From assembly GCA_009760855.2 (NCBI GenBank), contig WPIO01000093.1, forward strand, positions 368,001 through 432,000: a stretch of DNA of 64,000 nucleotides, written 5' to 3'. Within the stretch, counting starts at the first letter, position 1. The number at the start of each line of letters is the position of its first letter. A program made the position numbers and the translations under genes. Origin of the DNA: Cristatella mucedo (Eukaryota > Bryozoa > Phylactolaemata > Cristatellidae). Below are positions 55,184-64,000 of the stretch, piece after piece. Below the pieces are notes generated by a model. It had not been told where the DNA came from. It worked only from the letters and a program-made list of their open reading frames with translations, and did not search any database.

Positions 55184-56257
55184 GTAATCCTAGCAAGGCT
55201 GCTAAGTTTCCAAGCTTATTGCACGCATCTGCTGTAAAGATACACGGATGCTGCTGTTACTTAGAGTTTATAAGTAACTAACTATCGCAAGCAATCAGCA
55301 TAGTAATTCCGAGGCTAAACGATGGCTTGTGCAAATCACCTATATCTAAAGACCAGGCACTTACAGCAATACAATTGACGCACTCTTTTAGTACATTAAA
55401 CTCAGTACACAAATATTCGGCGGCTTTCCAAAAAGGCATGACGACTGTCCTGTGACGGGCCAGGATTTCTCCACGGCTCATCATGAGCTTTTTCCTAGAT
55501 TATCAGACCAATTCTGCGGGTCAAGTGGATCCGAATGATAAGGTGATGTCTCTACAGGAAATCTCTAAAAATCCTGTCGCTTTGATACCGAGAACTGTCT
55601 TGAAAGTTTATGATACGATTGATACTATACACATGCAAAGCATGCTGAATTCCCGATTGGCTACTAGTATTCTACAAAAAATTTGTACACGTTAAAAACC
55701 ACCAAAACTCCTTACTATTTTTGAGAATATTTAGGGATTTACTCACGCATAAACAGAGTTCGTGAAGGTACGTGCATGCCTCCAATGCAGAAAGCTGTAT
55801 CCTCATGTGTACGTGCACGCATAGGGAAGCTGCCTAAAAATAAACTGCACGCTTAAATGGGTGATTTGCACAGCCGCTATCACTAGAAGCCCACAGTGCT
55901 GTCAGGTCGAAATGATGCAGCCGGTGGACACAAGACCATTTTTCGGTTGCGGCAGTCTCGTCTTATCTTGCAACTTCCGTACACAGCTTTTTTCCCAATA
56001 GGCAATTGAATATGCCCGATAATGAGCTTCAGGTAATAACACAGGGAATAACTCCACTCGATTTCCCTTCTAATTACGCTATTTTATATCTAATCTCGAC
56101 GAGAGATTCCAAAATTCTTACCTTTATGCTACGGAATATCATTCAATTATAACATTTTTTAAGTCTCGAGTACGCCAGAATTTTTTCTAGGTCCTGCAAT
56201 TTTAAAATTTACACCTTCATTTTACTCGTGCAATCTACTCTGTCACTTATGTGAAAT
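55184..56257. other. HPGD downstream intron, no exon recognised
   Basis: A 70-codon frame at 55483-55695 follows an acceptor-like TTTTTCCTAG but does not resemble an SDR. No other supported feature. Confidence 0.4.
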
Positions 56258-57610
56258 GATACAACGATGTACTTGTGTTTTGATTCCTCCCAGACCTCCA
56301 GCACCTTGAAATCACAAATTAGCCGAGAGCCTCGTGTTACTCAAAAGTTTAATAAGGTTTTTGCAACGATCGTACGTGAGAGTATATACCCCCAGCCTGC
56401 GACAGGGCCGCACCTAAATGCGGTTGTCTGCTGGCGCGAGACAGGAGTTCCCTCGCCCCGAACTTGGATAGCCAATCGGAGCGCAGCGTTCCTGAGCCGC
56501 CGGCGACAGAATTCCAGTTAGAGTTAACGTCTGCACGTGAGTTTATAATTACGCGACGTGTATGGTTGCGTACGAGTGCTCGAAGTCTTTTTCTGTTCAG
56601 CATGACGCTCACACTCACGCTTGTCAGAATACTCGTCAAAATGCGCTCCGCCAGCATTTACATCTGCATAAAATATGGGCGTCCTATTCTTAAGTGACTC
56701 TTTCACTTGACGACCTCATCTGCTGTACAGTCAAATCGGTTGACTTTCAGTTATTTGGCTTGGCAGAAATTAGGATCTCGTTGAATGGGGCGGCTACAAT
56801 AACAAGTCGGTCCATCTATTTTTTACCTTCTCTTTCGACTTCTGCGAGTCACTCCTCGCAGGTCTTCTGGCTTCTTAAATTAGGTAGTAACGCCGAACGC
56901 ATGGCGGAGGAGGAGGAGGCGTATGCCTTCGCTTGCAGTGTGGCGCAGCCGACCGTCTGTTTGGTGTCCAGCGAATGAGCAGAGAGCAGCCTCATCTACA
57001 GTGTTTCTAACGCTAACCTATTTGCGGTCACAAGGGGTCGCGAGTTAGTTTACGTGATCTAGACAGAGATACCACGGGCACGAGCGTGGGATGCCAAACT
57101 TGGTGGTTACATTTTCTCTTCGCGTCAGGCTAGCCACGTCCTACCAATTATAGCCGGTCATGATTGCCTCCCCATTAAGCAGCGCATCGAATTTAAGTTT
57201 TCGTCAGTCACTTCCAGATTCCTTAAGTCTCTCGCTCCGACCTATACATTCAAACTATTTTCCAATCACGCTAGAATTCGACGCATACTCTCTTCTGACT
57301 TAACTCGCTTCGCTGCGCTGTAACTAATCCCAAATTCTTTGGAGGCCGCGCTTTTTACGCGCATGCGCCCGAACGCGGATCTTACTCCCGAATAACGCCA
57401 CGAAATCCTCCGACTCGACGAGATTTTACAAAGAAGCAGGACGCTTTTTTCCTCACTGCACTTTCTGGGTCCTCTGGAGTCGACCTTTGTGTACTCACTG
57501 TGCGTGCTACCATAATTCAGTTGAAAGAGTTTCATCTTAGTGTATATTCACGTCAAGCGAATAAAAAGAGATACTGCTGTTAACGGGCCCGCATAAATGC
57601 GCATTGTACT
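56258..57610 (+). mobile_element. LINE-B-like copy B18, very degenerate
   Basis: MYLCFDSSQTSST at 56267, then about 360 bp of unrelated GC-rich sequence (56323-56686). Then SLDDLICCTVKSVDFQLFGL and later landmarks (CCCCATTAAGCAGCGCATCG, TTTGGAGGCCGCGC, ACGCCACGAAATCCTCCGAC). All frames are broken. Confidence 0.6.
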
Positions 57611-57629
57611 CACCAGGTCTTCCTCACTG

Positions 57630-58165
57630 TGCAATGAGAAATTGGCAGTTGATGCAGAAATCAGCTGCCAATCTTCGCTGGTCGTGAAAATTGTAGCCGC
57701 CAAATTATTTCACTTCTCCCTTTCATGTAAAGGACTCCCTTATTAACAGAATCAACTTGAAGATTATTTCACTCGTTATAGTTTCCTCCAACCCTGTTCA
57801 ACGAGAAGTATACTTGAAATAATACCCCGGAAAATCTTCTTACCGTACAAGCTCCTCAGATCCTGGTAATTAGCCTCTAGTCTACTTCAAATACTTTTGA
57901 AACGATACCATCGGTTTGCACGCTCCCCTGCATACAATTCATTACCGAATGAAATTTTGATATCTCATTACTTAATGGCATGTATCCTCACGAAATCCAC
58001 TTTCATAGAGGCAACTTTACTTGCCTTTGTACCTTTACACGTTGCAATTGTGCAGGCTGTCGCTATTCAATTGACCCGTTTCATTTCCTTCTTCCTATAA
58101 TTTCCTCCTTCCATTCTGCCAAGTCTCTGCAAGCTATCTGATACTCCCGCAATGCCAAATAAACA
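57630..58165 (+). mobile_element. LINE-B-like remnant B19
   Basis: Landmarks in LINE-B order (ATTAACAGAATCAACTTGAAG, CGGTTTGCACGCTCCC, GAAATTTTGATATCTCATTA) but strongly diverged. Confidence 0.4.
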
Positions 58166-58296
58166 TTTTACTCTTAATTCTATATCAGCGATGCAAAATA
58201 TTTTGCTCTCATGTTCGCAGTGAGCTTGAAATTCTGCACGGTAGTTTTACCGCCAAATGTCTGCTTAACTGAAAATAGTAATTAGAGGGCGCCGTT

Positions 58297-58366
58297 GATG
58301 CTTCCCTAAATAAATAAATAAAAATAAATAAATAAAAATAAATAAATAAAAAGATGCTTCCCTAAA
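58297..58366 (+). repeat. AAATA-repeat insertion with 14-bp direct repeats
   Basis: GATGCTTCCCTAAA occurs at 58297-58310 and again at 58353-58366. Between them are 42 bp built of an about 17-bp unit (ATAAATAAATAAAAATA). It looks like a target-site duplication around a tail-only insertion. Confidence 0.75.
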
Positions 58367-59512
58367 CCCTGACTGTTAGGTGCATACAGCTCCTGAGATG
58401 TTAGCCTGGCAAGCATCGTGCCTGCTCAGAATAACGTTGATTGCTAGGGAAAGTTTGCGATTATTTTACCCCCAAGGATGCTGGGTCCAACAATTCAACG
58501 ACCCTATTCACAATATTCACCACTCTAATCATGCATAAAATTGGTGACCTCGTTCAATAGTTAAAATTCATACCCAAACGAATAAATTCCCTACTCCCAT
58601 GTGACGTTTTATTTTTGTTCCGGCGTCGATGCGCTTTTACCTGTGCTTGATTCAGCGCATGTTATGTGCAATAACTTTCACTAGCCGGTGGTCATTAGCG
58701 TCTTCGTGCTTTTCTGAGAGGGATTGCGGATTTATCTATGCACGGCATTTGTTTGCTCGTAAATCTTGGGTGCAGAATCCATTGCAATGAATCGTAACCA
58801 GCTGGACATAGACTAATCCTGTTAGGGCACCGTACGAAAGACACCTTATTATTATTATTATTATTACTATTTTGACTACGGCCTGTAGTCGATAATGAAA
58901 ACCAATTGCGGTGTCTTTGGTTACGTTTCAAGGTCAAGGCAACAAACTTCAATGGAGCCAGGTAGTACTTCTTGCGTCAATTCCTGTATAGCCTGGCTCG
59001 AGGTTTGATTGAGCTGCCAACAGGACGTATGAGAATCTAAGTCTGTGCTGAAACTGGCTGACGTGGAATTGTACGAGCTCCTGTATTCGGCGTTCGTCAT
59101 GTGGCCTTCGGGAGCTAGTGCTTTCTACCGAAGACACTTAGGATCTAGCGGCACAACGTGTGGGATGCTCTCAACCTCCGTAATCGCGATGCATTCGTCT
59201 CTAAGAATGCTTGCACGGCCTTTGATAATATTCTCTTCCTCTGTAAAAATGGGGGAAGAGTAACACCGACACAGTAAATGTGCACTATTAATTACACTGA
59301 AAGGTATTCTAATTTTCAGACAACTTCTCAGTTTATATTTACAATCGCACTGCTGAGTTTTCGGAGAGCAGTGCCTTGCAACTATGTAAGGTAACTGATA
59401 CTGTGCAACACATTAGGAGGTGTAAGTGGAAAATTACAGGCTTAGTAGTGAGGACAGTCCAAAAGCCGACGGTATCGCTATTTGTGAAAATTCTAATTAA
59501 GCAATCCAATTT
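58367..59512. other. No gene recognised
   Basis: Includes a short (ATT)n tract at 58848-58866. The frames at 58695-59263 on both strands match no family I know. Confidence 0.4.
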
Positions 59513-60575
59513 AATACAATGTATCTGTGTCTGCAACTCCACAACTCCATGAAGACTAATTGGACGTTACGCTGAAGAGTTTTCTGTAGCACACTCAAAA
59601 CCTAAGCCCTTTCGGAGACCACATGGTAGTCAACAGACTTCGTCGCACCCAAAATAGGAAAAAGAAAAAGTGACAAGATCATATCATTGACAGAAAGAAA
59701 GTCAAGAAAGTAATTAGCGTGAAAGTAGAAGCTCAGAGCGGCTGAAATAGATTTCGTTGCCTAAGAATAGGGAAATTGAGCTCCATAGTCTAGGGCCTGC
59801 AGTGCGAAAAAGCTTTCTGTCACCGACTGTATTTACGCGAAGAAATGAAATAGTCAATTTATTGTACATAAAGGACCTGAGGGCTTGAGCAGACTAAAGC
59901 TCATGAATTTGTTTATCCAGGAATGAAGAAAACAAGCCACGTTGGAGTCATTGGTCAAGGCCATATGGGTCACTCAACATTCTTACACTGTATCAGTCGA
60001 TCAACCATAACCAATCCCTGCACCTCTAGCATAGGAGATGGCTTGGTTGGAACTCTGAGATTTATTGTATGGCGTTAAATCTATGTTCATCACCAGCTAA
60101 AGATACTCTATATAATTTTATTGGTGGAAGAACCAAACTGGAGTTGCAGTAGTTCAAACTAGTCAGAGCCAGACAGCTTGGTATACGTTTGCCTTGCCAC
60201 TGAGGAAGACAGCCCCTAATCTAAGACGGGGATCGAACGTGATGGCAGGCTGTGGAGGCAGTATTTTCCATGAAACTTTTAAAATTATGATCATGAAAAT
60301 CTCTTAGTTAGGCCTCACGCTTCGGCTGTCGTATGAGTCGAATTTCTGTTTTATTGCCATTTAGTTCACAGAAATATGCCGATAGCCAGGGTCGATTGTT
60401 TGCATGGCGAGCATTCAGTTTATCTCTCGCTGCAGCATATTTGGTTACAATTCTAGATAAAGATGGATATTCTCAGCATAGTAGTGACATTCGATTAAAT
60501 TATCCCGAAAGACTTTTTCCAAAGTCTTGGTATAGAAGGAGAATAGGAAAGTAACGAGAAAGGACTTGAGGAGTT
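59513..60575 (-). mobile_element. LINE-A copy A8, old and decayed
   Basis: Minus strand. The 3' UTR starts near 59513 (CAATGTATCTGTGTCTGCAA). LINE-A landmarks follow in order to GGACTTGAGGAGTTCC (the GVPQG region) at 60561-60576. No open frame survives. It ends exactly at a perfect inverted repeat. Confidence 0.75.
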
Positions 60576-60611
60576 CCAAAGATGGGCTGGTGTGCAGCCC
60601 ATCTTTGGAAC
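60573..60611. repeat. Perfect 17-bp inverted repeat, 5-nt spacer
   Basis: Left arm GTTCCAAAGATGGGCTG (60573-60589), spacer 60590-60594, right arm CAGCCCATCTTTGGAAC (60595-60611). It starts within the end of LINE-A copy A8. Confidence 0.97.
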
Positions 60612-61364
60612 GCCCGCATTCAAGTTGTCAGCCAGTCATACAATTTATATGTTCATGTCCTGGTCTCGGGAGACAGCATTTTACACTTTTTAACCATTGA
60701 TCTTTCTTCTGCAACGTATAGACCTATACCTGCTGCCACTCGTAGCTATTAACATATAGATGACCTTCAAAACTTAAATTAAGATGTCCTGAATACAAGT
60801 TTTTGATTTGGAACCTTTAAAAAATGCTTTTGAATGCTTATACTTATGCTTAAATGCTTATGAGTCAGATAACATTAGCCCAGAAGAAGTTAAACCACTT
60901 TTGCCCAGTCTCCACGTGGCTATTCACATCGAATATACTGGAACAAGTAGTGGAGGATCAGCTAAAGTCTTATATTAAACCTTGAATTATAACAAGAAAG
61001 TTCTAGTCAGACTGCAGATCTTATCGTTCTACTTAGTACGCAGCCCTAAAGGTGCACAGTGGTATCTAAATGAGGCATACTTTGCGTATTCTTCCTTTCT
61101 GTGCAGATGACTCAAGGCTGTCCCTGTAATTTGATTTATCCCTTGCTTCCAGCGTGTAGAGCTCTCTTAACTACCTTACCATACATGTAGCTGAAATTCA
61201 TTTTAATAAGGATGCAACAATTCTCAAATTGAGTGAAGATAAAAATCGCATACTATTTCTTGGAAAACCTAGTTTTTATCCGATATTGGAAAACCTTTTA
61301 AATGGGCATGCCGTCTGTTCAAAAAGCCTTGACCTGCTAGTCATAACCTATACCTGGCTGAAAT
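60612..61364 (+). other. Possible decayed LINE-B 5' sequence
   Basis: Some RT-like landmarks (TGGAACAAGTAGTGGAGGAT, TGTGCAGATGACTC) suggest an older CR1/L2 copy, but nothing reads in frame. Confidence 0.3.
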
Positions 61365-64000
61365 TGGTTTAGAGCCTGTCCGTTAGCGATGCAATCCCAT
61401 CAAGCTTCTCCTCATTCAAACCACCTCTAGATCAATCAAAACTGGTGGCGGAGTCATAGTTATCACGCTCTTTATTAAATTTCCAGCCATTTGCAGTCCC
61501 ATTGAATCATTTTTTCGAATTTGTTACTTTGAGTTCATCCGGCACTGTGCTAAACACGGTGGTTGTAGTCTATCACCTCCAAGTACTAAGTCCTCCTTTA
61601 TCTCAGATTTCTCTGGTCTTATTTAGATTCCGTGTGCAAGAAATTGATCTCACCATATTGCAGGGATTTTAAAATTTATTTTGATAACTTATCTAATGCC
61701 TTTAGCGCCAAATTTCTTGAACAGGCTGACTATATTTCTCTTGTGGCTCACGTGCTTAGCCCTACTCACATTGACGGTCACACCATCGACCGGATTTTCT
61801 CCTGCAACTGACTGCCTACTATCGTCACCTATTATTACCTAATTCTACGTATCTGACCACATGCAGATCTCATTCAGAGTGCAATCTGTGCACTCCTCAT
61901 TTAAAGTCACCTGCAAATTGCAAAACCGCAAGTGCCTTGACGTCGACTCCCTCAGCGAGAGATTATCGTCATGGCACCAGCTGCTCAATCCAAATTCCGA
62001 CCTTTCATCAATAGTAGAATGCTGCAACACGACATTAGTTGAGACACTCGGCGAGTTTATATCTCTGAATACGTGCACTGCTGGCACTCGCACAGACAAC
62101 CTGTGGTTTTACGCAGACATTAAACTAGCTAGGCCTACTACTAAGCACGAGCTTGAAAAAGCACACGCACGATCAGGAATGACTGACTGTCCATCGACAG
62201 TCATACAAAGACTACTGTAGATCGTACCAATTGATCCTAGGAAATGGCAAGTCTAACATCTACACAAAAAATGTTGAATCGCAGATGCACAGTCCAAAAA
62301 TGCTAATGTTTCCGATCAACTATCGCCTTAACTGCTCCAAAATTAGCTTCCTTAGATTGTTGTGATGATCTAGCAGATAATTTATTTCTCTAGCTTCCTT
62401 ATCCCCAAGACAGACAATATGAATGAGTCCGAACCCTGGGTAGCAGAATCCTCTTTGGAATTCTGTCCCTTAATGCCGTGCAAAATGTCAACGTCTATAA
62501 TCAAGGAGGTCATGAGAGACCTCATTTTGAAGTTTGTATACCTATCGAACAGTCCCGTTTCATCGTTGCATTCATCCACTGCTGCCATGCAGGAATAACA
62601 TCACAAATATGTCATTAACCTCTGGTCATGTCCCAAAACCTTTGAAACTTTGGCTGCAGCCAGGGTACAGCTCAAGAAAGCAACACTAAAATGAGTGAAG
62701 CTGAGGAACGTCCACCCGCAGGTCTCCGTTTTCCCGTTTTCCTAAGAAGCATACTGGAACGAGGTGCGGCAGACCAGCTGAACTCATATATACAAACTTC
62801 AAACATAACTAGTAAGGTCCAGTCTGGTATTAAAGCTAATCACTACAAAGAGTCTGCATTGCTTCATGTGCATAGCGAACCACTTAGGAATGAAGCTAAG
62901 GTAGAATATATCTGCTTGTTTTGCTTGACCTTTCGGCAGCTTTTGATACTACCAATCGATTCCATCTTAAGATCCTCTCATCTCACCTGGGCATCACTGG
63001 CACTGCATTGAAATGGTCCAGGTCCTATCGCAGTGGGAAACTCAAGGGTATTGATGATGTGAATGGAAAAAGATCATTCGAGGAACCGCTGACATATGAG
63101 GCTCCCCCCAGGGCTCCCCCGTGTTTGGTACGGTTCTTATCACGGTTTATACTCTCCCTTTTGCCGGTCTAACTTCCACGCACAACCTAGGCTTTCACTT
63201 CGATGCAGATGACACGCCGTTGTACCTTTGCTCTGATCACTCCCAGCCCTCCAGCACGTCGAATTCTGTCAGCTCAGCTCCCTTGCTGCATGCATTGATG
63301 ACATCCACACCTGGATGGCAGAAAACTGTCTTAAATTGAATAGTGATAAAACCAAGCGACTAGTTATGTGCAAACCATTTGTGATCTAGAAATTGAAATA
63401 CACAACGCTCAAAGTCGGCTCTGCCAGCATACCTCCTGCTGAATCTGCACGAAATCTACGTGTCCCGTTCCTATGTGACTTTTCATTAGACGACCACATC
63501 AGCTCCACAGTCAAGTCTGCCTCTAGCTATATAGTATCGCTAAAACTCGGGCTTACTTAGACAGGATACTATATCTGAATTGGTCCATGTATTTTTGACG
63601 TCCCATCTCGACAACTGTGAAGCGTAGCTTTCTGGTCTACCAGCCTTCGCCATCAGGCACTTACAGCTGGTGCAACACTCAGCAGCTAGGCTTGTCTGTC
63701 GTGAGTGCAGTAATGGCCACATCACACAACTTCTCGCCGACCTGAACTCGCTCATAGTCAAGCAACACATCGACTGCCGAAAGTTTCTGTCACTCACTTT
63801 TAGGTTCCTTCATTCTTTGGCTCCAGTCAACCTATCAGAATCGGAATGTAATAGTTTAGCTACAGCTTAACGAACCCTGAATTCGTTGATGACCGTGCCT
63901 TCAGTTTGTATGCTCCCAAAGCATGGAACTTACTTCCGACTGAATGTCACGACGTCTCCGGACTCGGCGACATTGAAAAAGGCCCTAAAATACACACATT
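61365..64000 (+). mobile_element. LINE-B copy B16, endonuclease to RT C-terminus, runs off window
   Basis: The longest LINE-B here. Endonuclease region near 61430-61810: codons TGGGVIVI, PPSTKSSFISDFSGL, FLEQADYISLVAHVLSPTHI, DGHTIDRIF. Linker open at 61861-62220. RT fingers broken at 62600-62900. Motif A LLDLSAAFDTTNRFHLKIL spread over two frames. Box HFDADDTPLYLCSDHSQPSS (YADD reads DADD). Then SAARLVCREC near 63680, and the C-terminal region begins near 63780. A minus-strand open frame at 62382-62588 is antisense noise. Confidence 0.82.

Noticed and set aside
55483-55695. 70-codon frame as the next HPGD exon
   Set aside because: Preceded by TTTTTCCTAG but lacks any SDR active-site motif.
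62382-62588. 68-codon minus-strand frame
   Set aside because: Antisense within LINE-B copy B16.

Overview
The window is nuclear DNA of an animal, probably an invertebrate; the species cannot be told from it. Reasons: two coding exons with GT/AG splice sites lie 8.2 kb apart, APE-type LINEs of the CR1/L2 group and tRNA-derived SINEs are abundant, and Tigger/pogo, hAT and Tc1 DNA transposons and long (CT)n/(GA)n microsatellites are present. At least two thirds is recognisable repeat, much of it nested. No operons, CRISPR arrays, rRNA genes or intact tRNA genes were seen.

Families (local names). LINE-A: CR1/L2-like, one ORF (endonuclease, RT, conserved C-terminus), tail of TTACA units. LINE-B: a second CR1/L2-like family whose 3' end is a short hairpin followed by (ATT)n. 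An R2-like LINE with a C-terminal zinc knuckle and restriction-like endonuclease. SINE-1 and SINE-2: tRNA-derived; the SINE-2 tail resembles the LINE-B tail.

Layout. 1-1510 old LINE-A. 1573-7568 a Tigger/pogo element on the minus strand, interrupted by LINE-B, LINE-A, a tail-only LINE-B and a SINE-1. 8985-12345 a hAT element with a perfect 8-bp target duplication, holding a small MITE. 12.5-19.1 kb LINE-B copies, a Tc1 remnant, and a young LINE-A inserted in a LINE-B. 19.7-20.6 kb possible host exons. 20.9-31.7 kb mainly LINE-B, SINEs and one LINE-A. 32-42.3 kb a pogo-like MITE, more LINE and SINE fragments, and long stretches without a call. 42.9-47.9 kb a mosaic repeat present twice, a degenerate TTGCC-rich satellite and a 470-bp CT repeat. 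46660-55183 the first two exons of a 15-hydroxyprostaglandin dehydrogenase-like gene (HPGD, plus strand). Its 8.2-kb intron holds an 89-bp-arm hairpin, R2-like fragments, the longest LINE-A, a SINE-1 and a MITE candidate. 56-64 kb degenerate LINE-B and LINE-A.

The one well-supported host gene is HPGD; its active-site exons (Ser, Tyr-x3-Lys) are not found in the window. Everything else tells the history of mobile DNA. The most unusual structures are the intronic hairpin at 48004-48206, the shared LINE-B/SINE-2 tail hairpin with tail-only insertions, and a LINE-A subfamily whose two copies share an in-frame deletion.
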